Below, in pieces: positions 35,771 to 44,600 of a stretch of DNA of 64,000 bases; within the stretch, counting starts at the first letter, position 1, and every line of letters starts with the position of its first letter. A program made the position numbers and the translations under genes. The notes under the pieces were generated by a model. It ran no database searches and was not told the DNA's origin. It saw only the letters and a program-made list of their open reading frames with translations. Source of the stretch: Deltaproteobacteria bacterium (lineage in GTDB: Bacteria > Myxococcota > Myxococcia > Myxococcales > 40CM-4-68-19); assembly GCA_005879535.1 (NCBI GenBank), contig VBKI01000071.1, positions 1 to 64,000 on the forward strand. The letters are read 5' to 3'.

Positions 35771-36819
35771 GTGGTGTACCCGTCGACTTCGACGACAGCT
35801 TTGGCAAAGGCATCCGGAGCCTCTTGCGGCACGTTGTGGCCGATGCCGTTGAGGATCCGGTGCGAATACTTGCCTGAGAACTTGTTGGCATAGGCTTTTC
35901 CGTCCGCGGCCGCGCCATCGAAATCACTGGCGATGGTGATCGCGGGCACAGTGATGACGGGAGCTTGAGCAAGCTTCTCTTCTAGAGCGTCGTACTTTGG
36001 CTCGCCCTTGGCCAGGCTCAGCCGCCAGCGGTAATTATGGATGACGATGCTGACGTGATCCGGATTCTCGAAGGACGATGCGGTGCGATCGAACGTCGCA
36101 TCATCGAAGTCCCACTTCGGCGAAGCTTGCTTCCAGATGAGCTTGTTGAAGTCGTGCCGGTACTTGGTGTACCCGAGCGCCCCGCGCTCCGTGGAGAAGT
36201 AGTACTGGTACCACCACCCCAGTTCAGCCGCTGGCGGCAACGGCTGCAGGTTTGCCTTGCGGTTGGTGATCAGATAACCGCTGACGGCGACCAGCGCCTT
36301 GCAGCGTTCCGGCCAGAGCGCCGCGAGGATGGCGGCCGTCCGTGAACCCCAGTCGAAACCGGCGACGATTGCCTTCTTGATCTGGAGGGCATCCATCAAG
36401 GCGATGATGTCGAGAGCAACGGCCGACTGTTGGGCATTCCGGAACGTTTCGCTCGAGAGAAAGCGCGTCGTGCCATAGCCGCGCAGATAGGGGACGATGG
36501 CCCGGTAGCCCGCCGATGCCAACGCAGAAGCGACATCGACATAGCTGTGGATGTCGTACGGCCAACCGTGGAGAAGAATGACCACAGGACCATCGGCGCG
36601 GCCGACATCCGCGTAACCGACATTCAGGAGGCCGGCATCGATCTGCTTGATGGGACCGAACGCGGTGTGCGACCCCGGCTTGGGCGGGGAGACGTCGGCC
36701 TGTTGTGTCTTGCCGGACTGTGCGCGAGCGGAACGGATCACGCCGAGCGACGCGGCGGCAATGCTCGTCGCCGCGGTGCCCAGGAATCGGCGGCGTTTGT
36801 GGTCGATGTGTTCGGACAT
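35767..36819 (-). CDS. Tat-exported alpha/beta hydrolase (epoxide hydrolase/dehalogenase-like)
   Basis: 350 residues. The N-terminus KRRRFLGTAATSIAAASLGV is a twin-arginine signal. The hydrolase fold shows oxyanion HGWPYD, nucleophile elbow AGFDWGSR with an aspartate nucleophile as in epoxide hydrolases and haloalkane dehalogenases, and a C-terminal histidine in GIGHNVPQEAP. So it would act in the periplasm on epoxide- or halide-bearing substrates. It overlaps the epoxide hydrolase gene upstream by 1 base (TAATG) and the redoxin gene downstream by 4, forming a tight operon. Confidence 0.87.
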   Translation of the reverse strand: MSEHIDHKRRRFLGTAATSIAAASLGVIRSARAQSGKTQQADVSPPKPGSHTAFGPIKQIDAGLLNVGYADVGRADGPVVILLHGWPYDIHSYVDVASALASAGYRAIVPYLRGYGTTRFLSSETFRNAQQSAVALDIIALMDALQIKKAIVAGFDWGSRTAAILAALWPERCKALVAVSGYLITNRKANLQPLPPAAELGWWYQYYFSTERGALGYTKYRHDFNKLIWKQASPKWDFDDATFDRTASSFENPDHVSIVIHNYRWRLSLAKGEPKYDALEEKLAQAPVITVPAITIASDFDGAAADGKAYANKFSGKYSHRILNGIGHNVPQEAPDAFAKAVVEVDGYTT

Positions 36820-38165
36820 TAGCGCCCCGCCACTTTTTCGTTGGCTGGCCGCAGTGACTTGAACGCCGCCCGGATCTCCGCAGAGAAGAGTTCCGGCTGT
36901 TCCCAGGCCGCGAAGTGCCCGCCCTTGTCGACCTCATGAAAATAGATCAGCTTGTGATAAGCCCGTTGGGCCCAGCTCCGGGGCGCGCGATAGATCTCGC
37001 CGGGGAAGACTGTAATGGCGGCGGGAACGTTGATGTCCACCGCGTTGAAGTTGTTCGCGTTGTTCTCCCAGTAGAGCTGCGCGGAAGACGTCCCGGTGTT
37101 GGTGAGCCAGTACAGCGTGATGTCGTCGAGCATCTCATCGCGCGTGAGCACCTTCTCGGGGTCACCGCCGCTATACGTCCAGTCAGCGAATTTGTCATAG
37201 AACCACGCAGCGAGCCCGACCGGCGAATCCGCCAGGCTGTAGCCGAGAGTTTGCGGGCGCGTCACCATCATGAGCGCATAGCCGGAGCCCTTCTTGTAGA
37301 GGGCGTCCATTCCATCGAACGCGACTTTTTCCTCGGGGGACAGCCCTGCCGGGGCCGGACCGGCAGAGGCGAGAACTTTCGCGATCTCCGGTGGCACTGT
37401 CGCGGGCATATTGATGTGGATACCCAATAGTCCCGGCGGCGCTTGACGCGCCATTACGTCCGAGATCACCGCTCCCCAGTCGCCGCCTTGCGACACATAA
37501 CGCTTGTATCCCAGACGCCTCATCAACTCGTCCCAGGCGCGTGCGATGTGGTCGGGATTCCAGCCCGTGCTTTGCGGCTTGCCCGAGAACCCATAACCGG
37601 GCATCGAGGGCACAACGAGATCGAAGGCGTCTTCCGCGCGTCCGCCATGGGCCGTGGGATCGGTGAGCGGGCCAATCACCTTCACGAGCTCGAAGATCGA
37701 GCCAGGCCACCCATGGGTCATGATCAGCGGCAGCGCATTCGGATGACGAGAGCGGACATGGATGAAGTGAATGTCGAGCCCGTCGATCTTCGTCACGAAC
37801 TGCGGCAAGGCATTCAGCTTCGCCTCCGCCTTCCGCCAGTCGTAGCCCGTCCCCCAGTAGCGTACGAGCGCCTGGATCTTCGCCAACTGCGCGCCCTGGG
37901 ACCGATCCGTGACAGGCTCCCGGTCGGGCCACCGCGTAGCCGCGACGCGTTGGCGGAGGTCGAGGAGTTCCTTTTCCGCAACGTTGACCTGGAAGGGGCG
38001 GATTGCGGCTGTCGTGGCGTCCGCCGTCGAGGCCGCCTGCGGCTGGGACGGCTGCGCCGCTACAGCGCCCTGCGTCTTCCCATCGCTCTCGGCGACGACG
38101 CCTTTGCCTTCGTGTGCGCATGCGAGCGCGATCGCACAGCCCGTCAACCATCCAAGACTCTTCAT
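36819..38165 (-). CDS. Epoxide hydrolase with EHN domain (paralogue 1)
   Basis: 448 residues. After a signal-like start (MKSLGWLTGCAIALACAHEG) come the EHN N-terminal domain (IRPFQVNVAEKELLDLRQRV) and the alpha/beta hydrolase core: HGWPGS, nucleophile elbow SQGGDWG (aspartate), and the histidine in GGHFAAWEQP. Microsomal-type epoxide hydrolases have this plan. It probably works outside the cytoplasm. It is closely similar along its whole length to the gene at 39252-40607. The same transcript seems to continue into the Tat-exported hydrolase and the redoxin gene. Confidence 0.9.
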   Translation of the reverse strand: MKSLGWLTGCAIALACAHEGKGVVAESDGKTQGAVAAQPSQPQAASTADATTAAIRPFQVNVAEKELLDLRQRVAATRWPDREPVTDRSQGAQLAKIQALVRYWGTGYDWRKAEAKLNALPQFVTKIDGLDIHFIHVRSRHPNALPLIMTHGWPGSIFELVKVIGPLTDPTAHGGRAEDAFDLVVPSMPGYGFSGKPQSTGWNPDHIARAWDELMRRLGYKRYVSQGGDWGAVISDVMARQAPPGLLGIHINMPATVPPEIAKVLASAGPAPAGLSPEEKVAFDGMDALYKKGSGYALMMVTRPQTLGYSLADSPVGLAAWFYDKFADWTYSGGDPEKVLTRDEMLDDITLYWLTNTGTSSAQLYWENNANNFNAVDINVPAAITVFPGEIYRAPRSWAQRAYHKLIYFHEVDKGGHFAAWEQPELFSAEIRAAFKSLRPANEKVAGR

Positions 38166-38279
38166 GGTGACCTGCCTTTTTCCATAGAGATGTCCGCACC
38201 TACGCGCAGACGCTGCTGGAGACCGGTCTCTCGGTGCACCGCGGAGCGACCGGCCCTAGCTCACGAGGGATCCCGCCGT

Positions 38280-38672
38280 TCACTTCTGCGGTTGGACCGC
38301 GTCGGGATTTCCCTTCTCGCCAGCGTTGATCTCGGTGTCGGTCGGGTTCTTGGCGCTGGCCTTGCGGTTCGCGGAATCCACGCTGTGCGGATTTCCCGTC
38401 TCGCCGGCTTGGAGCTGCTCGTTCGTGGGGTTGGGAGCGCTCTTCTTCCGGGACTTGTAAATCACGCTGTGCGGGTTGCCCCGCTCCAGCTTGTCGAGCT
38501 CGGTCTTGTTCGGATGCTTCTTCACCTTCTTCTTCTTCTCCGGCTTCGTCTGCGAGTCCGTCGTTGGCGGCGCTGCTTCATTTGACGAGGTGGATTCTGC
38601 GCGCGTGGGGACGGACCCGACGACGCACAGCGAGAAGCCCGCGATGAGCGGGAGCATAAGTTTCGAGGACAC
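38280..38672 (-). CDS. Small secreted protein with a repeated GNPHSV module
   Basis: 130 residues from a GTG behind AAAGGAGTTTCCACC, with a Sec signal (LMLPLIAGFSLCVVGSVPTR, cut near RAES). The mature part is lysine-, asparagine- and proline-rich and built from a repeated unit of about 30 residues: ERGNPHSV...RKKSAPNPT, ETGNPHSV...RKASAKNPT, then EKGNPDAV. I know no family. It may be a disordered periplasmic protein. It sits between the two epoxide hydrolase units on the same strand. Confidence 0.65.
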   Translation of the reverse strand: MSSKLMLPLIAGFSLCVVGSVPTRAESTSSNEAAPPTTDSQTKPEKKKKVKKHPNKTELDKLERGNPHSVIYKSRKKSAPNPTNEQLQAGETGNPHSVDSANRKASAKNPTDTEINAGEKGNPDAVQPQK

Positions 38673-38764
38673 GGTGGAAACTCCTTTCGGGTCGTCTTCA
38701 TGGGGTGACCCGACCCCAGGACTAGGATGAACCGGCAACTCCAAGGATTCCCCTCACTCGGCGC

Positions 38765-39166
38765 TCACTTGGCCACCACCAGGAGCGGCTTGCCTTTTTC
38801 GACGACATACGTGGCGAGCTCCGCCCCGTTGCCGGTGCCGACGTTCTTCGCGGAGTGGATCGCTTTGGCGGGGATGAACAAGACGTCGCCGGCCTTGAGC
38901 GTCACCGGCGTCTTGCCCTCGACCTGATACTCCAGCGAGCCTTCGAGGACGTAAATGATCTCTTCGCCCGGATGCCAGTGCTTGGGAGAGGCCACTCCCG
39001 GGTCGAGCTCGACGCGCGCCTGGATGACCTCGCGTCCGGGCGCGCTGAGATCGTGCCGCTGGAGATCGGTGCGCTTGGTTCCTGCCAGCTGCGCCCGCGC
39101 CACGTGCGGCGACAGACCGCTTCCGGCGATCAGCAGTACGACCGACATGATTCGGGTCGTTTTCAT
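38765..39166 (-). CDS. Exported cupin protein
   Basis: 133 residues, ATG behind GAAGGGAAGCCCAC, with a Sec signal ending near VARAQ. One cupin domain follows: motif 1 KHWHPGEEIIYVLEGSLEYQ, motif 2 AGDVLFIPAKAIHSAKN, carrying the metal-binding histidines and glutamate. Secreted single cupins of this kind are common and of unassigned function. It overlaps the stop of a 21-codon upstream frame by 4 bases. Confidence 0.85.
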   Translation of the reverse strand: MKTTRIMSVVLLIAGSGLSPHVARAQLAGTKRTDLQRHDLSAPGREVIQARVELDPGVASPKHWHPGEEIIYVLEGSLEYQVEGKTPVTLKAGDVLFIPAKAIHSAKNVGTGNGAELATYVVEKGKPLLVVAK

Positions 39167-39228
39167 GTGGGCTTCCCTTCGGCGCACGCGATCAGCGCAA
39201 GCGCGAGCGCTGCGCTCCTCGTTTTCAT
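39163..39228 (-). CDS. Very short lipopeptide-like ORF upstream of the cupin
   Basis: 21 codons, MKTRSAALALALIACAEGKP plus T, behind a strong AAAGGAGGATTCCC. It looks like a complete lipoprotein signal with the lipobox LIAC and only a short tail after the cysteine. The stop overlaps the cupin ATG (ATGA), so it may serve to couple translation. It could equally be the leftover signal peptide of a deleted gene; the epoxide hydrolase upstream ends 24 bases before its start. Confidence 0.4.
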   Translation of the reverse strand: MKTRSAALALALIACAEGKPT

Positions 39229-39251
39229 GGGAATCCTCCTTTCTGAATCAG

Positions 39252-40607
39252 TCAGCGCGCCGATACTCTCGGGTCCGCTGGCCGCAGTGACTTGAACGCC
39301 GCCCGGATCTCCGCAGCGAAGAGCGCCGGCTGTTCCCAGGCCGCGAAGTGCCCGCCCTTGTCGACCTCGTGGAAGTAGATCAGGTTGCGGTAGGCGCGTC
39401 GGGCCCAGGTCTCCGGCGCTCGATAGACCTCCTCCGGAAATACCGTGATGGCCACCGGGAGCGAGATCTCGGCGGTTTTCTGCGCGGCCGCACTGATCAC
39501 GCCTCGTCCGGCGTTCTCCCAGTACAGCCGCGCTGCGGAGGTTCCGGTGTTCGTCAGCCAGTACAGCGTGATGTTGTCCAGCACATCGTCTCTCGTCGGC
39601 GACTTTTCGCGATCGTCGCCGTACGACAACTGCGCGAAGCCTGGATGCCCGAGCAGCCATGCCGCGAGACCGGCCGGGGAGTCCGTCACGCCGTAGCCGA
39701 CCGTCTGCGGCCGCGCGCCCATCATCACGACGTAGGCCAGGTTCCCCATCTTGGCGGACGTGAGGAGCACGTCGAACACCGCGCGCTCCTTCTCGGACAA
39801 TCCCGCCGGCGCGGGCCCGCCGACGGGGAGCACCGCCGCTACCTCGGGCGGTACCGTCGCCGGCAAATTGACGTGGATGCCCAGCAGGCCCGCCGGCGCC
39901 TGGCGCGCCATCGCGTTTGAAACCGGGGAACCCCAGTCGCCGCCCTGGGCGACGTAGCGGGTGTACCCGAGGCGCTTCATCAGCTCGGCCCAGGCTCGCG
40001 CGATGTGGTCGGGATCCCAACCTGTGCCTGTTGGCTTGCCGGAGAAGCCGTATCCGGGCATCGAGGGGATGACGACATCAAAGGCGTCTTCCGCACGTCC
40101 ACCATGAGCGGTGGGATCCGTGAGCGGAGCAATGATCTTGAGCTGTTCTATGACGGACCCCGGCCAGCCATGGGTGATGATGACCGGCAGGGCGTTCGGA
40201 CGACGAGAGCGGACGTGGATGAAGTGAATGTCTAGGCCATCGATCGTGGTCATGAATTGCGGCAAGGCATTCAGCTTCGCCTCCGCCTTCCGCCAGTCGT
40301 AGCCCGTCCCCCAGTAGCGAACGAGCGCTTGTAGCTTTTCCAGCTGGACGCCTTGCGATCGATCGGGAACCGTTTCGCGGTCAGGCCACCGCGTAGCTGC
40401 GATGCGTTGGCGGAGGTCGACGAGAGCGTCCTCCGGAACGTTGACGTTGAAGGGGCGGATTGCGGCTGTCGCGCCGTCCGCCGGCGGCTGGGACGCCCCC
40501 ACTACAGCGCCCTGCATCTTCGTGTCGCTCTGGCTTACGACGCCCTTGCTCTCGTGTGCGCACGCGAGCGCGAGCGCACAGCCCGTCAGCCATCCAGGGC
40601 TCTTCAT
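39252..40607 (-). CDS. Epoxide hydrolase with EHN domain (paralogue 2)
   Basis: 451 residues, ATG behind GGGGGGAGCACC. Same architecture as the gene at 36819-38165: lipoprotein/signal-like start, EHN domain (IRPFNVNVPEDALVDLRQRI), HGWPGS, AQGGDWG with the nucleophile aspartate, and GGHFAAWEQP. The two differ most in the cap region about residues 265-345, which lines the substrate pocket, suggesting different substrates. It starts the minus-strand run that continues with the cupin and the repeat protein. Confidence 0.9.
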   Translation of the reverse strand: MKSPGWLTGCALALACAHESKGVVSQSDTKMQGAVVGASQPPADGATAAIRPFNVNVPEDALVDLRQRIAATRWPDRETVPDRSQGVQLEKLQALVRYWGTGYDWRKAEAKLNALPQFMTTIDGLDIHFIHVRSRRPNALPVIITHGWPGSVIEQLKIIAPLTDPTAHGGRAEDAFDVVIPSMPGYGFSGKPTGTGWDPDHIARAWAELMKRLGYTRYVAQGGDWGSPVSNAMARQAPAGLLGIHVNLPATVPPEVAAVLPVGGPAPAGLSEKERAVFDVLLTSAKMGNLAYVVMMGARPQTVGYGVTDSPAGLAAWLLGHPGFAQLSYGDDREKSPTRDDVLDNITLYWLTNTGTSAARLYWENAGRGVISAAAQKTAEISLPVAITVFPEEVYRAPETWARRAYRNLIYFHEVDKGGHFAAWEQPALFAAEIRAAFKSLRPADPRVSAR

Positions 40608-40871
40608 GGTGCTCCCCCCAGCCCGCGACGCGCGGGCTACGTCGTAGCGGAGCGGTACGTTCTACGTCCGCGCTACAGCGCGCGGATGACGCTCGCCGAG
40701 GACGGGAAAGTCAAGTGACAAAGAACCAGGGCACGACGGCTCGGATACGGCCCGATCAAAAGTTTTCAACCGTCTGCCGAGAGGGCTTCACGCGCCCGGC
40801 GCTGTCCGCAAGAGAGACCCGGTTTGCACCGGCCCATGGGCGCCGGTGCGAGAGAGCGAAGGAGACAATCC

Positions 40872-41206
40872 ATGGCAGATGTGACGTTTCGATTGGATCG
40901 GACGGACGTCATTGCATTGGAACACTGGTGCTCCAGCGGGTTCGCCAACACCGATCTCGATTTGCAGCTCAAGAAGCACGGCATTCACCAACTGATCGCG
41001 ATCGGCCTGCGCGCGAACACTTGCATCGACTCGACAATTCGTCATGCGGCGGAACTGGGTTACGAAGTCACGCTGGTGAAGGATGCCATCGGGGGCTTCG
41101 GCTGGGACGAAATGAAAGCCACGCTCGAGTTGATCTCCCCAACTATGCCCGGGCGATTTTCTCGACGGAAGAATTGATCGCTGCGATCCAGAAGATCAGC
41201 GATTGA
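40872..41206 (+). pseudogene. Isochorismatase-family hydrolase, truncated and frameshifted
   Basis: The frame from 40872 (ATG behind GAAGGAGACAATCC) gives VIALEHWCSSGFANTDLDLQ, LKKHGIHQLIAIGLRANTCI, then DSTIRHAAELGYEVTLVKDA: the C-terminal half of an isochorismatase-like hydrolase including the cysteine region. The N-terminal half, with the catalytic Asp, is missing. Near 41128 the frame breaks: the expected ending DLPNYARAIFSTEELIAAIQ runs in another frame to 41206. A single missing base would restore it. Confidence 0.7.
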
Positions 41207-41210
41207 AGAC

Positions 41211-41612
41211 TCAGAACCGTAAGACAAGACCGCCGCCGGCCGTGAAGAGAATGACCATGCTCATGGCCATGAGCATGAGGTCGTAGTGCCAGCCGCCGGC
41301 CTTCTCGCCCCAGAATCCCGTCTTCCACGTCAGCGCCTTCTTTTGGATTGCTCCCATGCTCACCAGGATGAGCCCCAGCGCCGCCGGCTGGATGAGAATT
41401 CCAGTGACCAAGCCGAGGCTCGCCAGGGCTTCCGCGGCACCCAGCCCGGCCGTGACGGCGGGGCTCAGCTCGACGCTCTTCGCGCGCCCAATCGGGTCCT
41501 TGAGATGGAAGTAGCCGCTGGCACCGAAAACGATCGCCACCACCACGCGCAAACCGAGCAGCGCGAAGTCCTGCAGGTGGAGGAGCTGAGGGAAGGTGAC
41601 GTTCGCGGACAC
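41211..41612 (-). CDS. DoxX family membrane protein
   Basis: 133 residues with four predicted helices. The signature LGLRVVVAIVFGASGYFHLK and the WHYDLMLMAMSMVILFTAGG ending place it in DoxX/DUF417-like small membrane proteins. It follows the RND pump gene by 16 bases on the same strand, so it is probably co-transcribed with the pump. Function in this context is unknown. Confidence 0.75.
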   Translation of the reverse strand: MSANVTFPQLLHLQDFALLGLRVVVAIVFGASGYFHLKDPIGRAKSVELSPAVTAGLGAAEALASLGLVTGILIQPAALGLILVSMGAIQKKALTWKTGFWGEKAGGWHYDLMLMAMSMVILFTAGGGLVLRF

Positions 41613-41628
41613 GGAGGATTCCTGATCT

Positions 41629-44600
41629 TCACTTCAATCCGACTTGTGCTCCGCCGTCAGAGACCGCGTCGACATGACCTCCGTCCGAAGCAACCGGATA
41701 AAGGGGCCGGCCTTCGACCTGCGTTTTACGCCTGTGGCTCAGCCGTTCGACGAGGACGAAGAGCATCGGGATGACGAAGATCGCGATGGCGGTCGCCGCC
41801 ATCACGCCGGTGATGACGGCGGTCCCGAGGATCCGCCGCGAAACCGCGCCGGCGCCCGACGCGATCCAGAGCGGCAAGAGACCGAAGATGAACGCGAACG
41901 AAGTCATGAGCACCGGCCGGAAGCGAAGCCTTGCTCCCTCCAGGGCGGCGTCCATGAGCGGTCGGCCCTTTTCCAGCTCTCCCTTGGCGAACTCGACGAT
42001 GAGGATCGCGTTCTTCGCCGAAAGACCGACGAGCATGACGAGCCCGATCTGGCTGTACACGTTCAAGTCGTACTTTCGCAAAAGCAATCCAGCAAAAGCG
42101 CCGAACACGGCGATCGGAAGAGAAAGCAGCACGCTGAACGGCAGCGACCAGCTCTCGTACAGAGCGGCGAGAATGAGGAACACGAACATCAGCGAGAGCA
42201 CGAAGGTCTGCGTGCCGGTGCCAGCGGCCTTTTGCTGCTGGAACGAGAGGTCCGCCCACTCGAAGCCCATCTCGCGAGGCAGGACTTGGTTGGCCACTTG
42301 TTCGAGCGCTCGCTGCACCTGATCCGAGCTGTAGCCGGGTGCGGGTCCTCCGATCAGATGGGCACCGCGGAACAGGTTGAAGCGATTCGTGAACTCGGGA
42401 CCGTAGACGCGCTTGGTGGAAACGAAGGCGGAGAGAGGGACCATCTGGTCGGCCTCCGCTTGCAAGAACACCCTCCACTGGCGGCCGAAGCGGTTGAACT
42501 GGTTGATGTAGGCGCCGCCCATGAACGCTTGCATGGTCTGGTAGACGCTGCTCAAGCTGATGCCTTGCTTGAGGACCTTGTCGCGGTCGACGTCGGCGTA
42601 AATCTGGGGTACCGAGGCGCGCCAGACCGTGTTGATCGATCCCACCTCGGGCCGCTTCCTTGCGGCTGCGATGAACGCATTGAGGTTCTTCGCGAGGAAC
42701 GGGACGTCGGCGCCGCTGCGGTCCTGGATCCACATGGAGAATCCGCCCGAGGCCCCTAGACCAGGGATGGCAGGCGGCGGGAAGCCGAAGGCGATTGCCT
42801 CGTTGACCTGACCCGCGAGCTGCCCGTTGATGCGGGCGATCACCGCGTCGACGGTGTGCTTCGCGCCCGGGCGTTCCGACCAATTCTTGAGCGACACGAA
42901 GTAGAAGCCGCTGTACGTCGCCGAGCTGTAGCTCAAGATCGAGAAGCCGGCGATGGTGTTGTAGGACTGGACCTCCGGGGTCGCCGCGAGGATCGCGTCG
43001 ATCTTCCGGCAGACCGCATCCGTCCGCTCCAGCGAGGCGGCGTCGGGGAGCGTCACGTTGAGGAAGAAGTAGCCCTGGTCTTCTTCCGGGATGAACCCTG
43101 CGGGAACTTTCTTGCCGGCGAGCACCGTCAGCACGGTGAATCCGGCGAGGATGGCGATGCCCACGACCGCCTTGCGCGCGAGGAAAGCGGACGCCTTGAC
43201 GTACCCGTCGTTCGCCCGGCCGAACCAGCGATTGAAGCCACCGAAGAATCCGGCGAGGACGCCGATGCCCACGACCGCCTTGCGCGCGAGGAAAGCGGAC
43301 GCCGTGACGTACCCGTCGTTCGCCCGGCCGAACCAGCGATTGAAGCCACCGAAGAATCCGGCGAGGACGCCTTTCCTTTCCGGCCGGGGCCGCAGGAGCA
43401 AGGCGGAGAGCGCAGGCGAAAGCGTCAGCGCGTTGAAAGCGGAGAAGAGCACCGACACCGCGATGGTGAGCGCGAATTGCCGGTTGAGGAGCCCGGTGAT
43501 GCCGCCGGTGAACGCCAGCGGAATGAAGACCGCAGCGAGGATGACCGCCACGCTCACCACCGGCGCGGTGACCTCCTTCATCGCCGCGAGGGTCGCGTCC
43601 TTGGGCGTGAGCCCCTCCTCGATGTGGCGTTCGACCGCCTCCACCACCACGATCGCGTCGTCGACCACCAGGCCGATGGCGAGCACCAGCCCGAACAAGG
43701 ACAGCGTGTTGATGGAGAAGCCCAGGAACGGAAAGAGAACGAACGTCCCGATCAGCGACACCGGTACGGCGAGCAGCGGAATCAAGGTGGCGCGCCAGCT
43801 TTGCAGGAAGAGAAAGACGACCAGCGCGACGAGCAGCACGGTCTCGAGGAGGGTGACGAGGATCTCTCGGATTCCCTCGGTCACCGGCGCCGTGGTGTCC
43901 AGGGAGATGGCGTAGTCTAGGTCGGCCGGAAAGCGCTTCTTCAGCTCCGCCATCGTCGCCCGGACACCGTTGGCGACGGCGATCGCGTTCGAGCCGGGCG
44001 TCTGGAAGACGCCGAAGACGAGCGCAGGCTTTCCGTTGTAGCGCCCGAGCTGGTTGTAGGTCAGCGCGCCGAGCTCGATGCGGGCGACGTCGCTGAGCCG
44101 CACCGTCGAACCGTCCGGGTTGAGCCGCACGGCGATGTTGCCGAACTCCTCCGCGGTGAGGAGCCGCCCCTGGGCGCGCACGGTATAGGTGAACTGCTGG
44201 CCGCGCGGAGCCGGCTCCGCGCCGAGGCGGCCCGAGGGGTTCACGTTGTTCTGCGCCTGGATGGCGGCGGCGAGGTCAGGGACGGTGAGACCGAGCTTGG
44301 CCAGCTTGTCGGGCTTGACCCAGACGCGCATCGCGTAATCCGAGGTCCCCCAATTGAGGACCTGACCCACGCCGGGCACGCGGTAGAGCGCATCCGTCAA
44401 GTTGATGGTGGCGTAGTTTCCGATGAAGAGCGTGTCGAAGCTGCCCTTCGGCGAGTAGAGCGAGATCCCCAGCAGTGGAAGACCGGTGGACTGCTGGAAC
44501 GTGAGACCGTAGCTCGCCACGTCGGCCGGCAAGGATGGCTGCGCCTGAGCCACCTTGTTCTGCGTGTTCACCTGGTCGATGGCGATGTTGCTGTCGATGT

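Noticed and set aside
38219-38230. Perfect 12-base palindrome GAGACCGGTCTC upstream of the epoxide hydrolase gene
   Set aside because: Short, GC-rich palindromes are expected by chance in 64 kb; no regulator gene is adjacent and no second copy was noticed.
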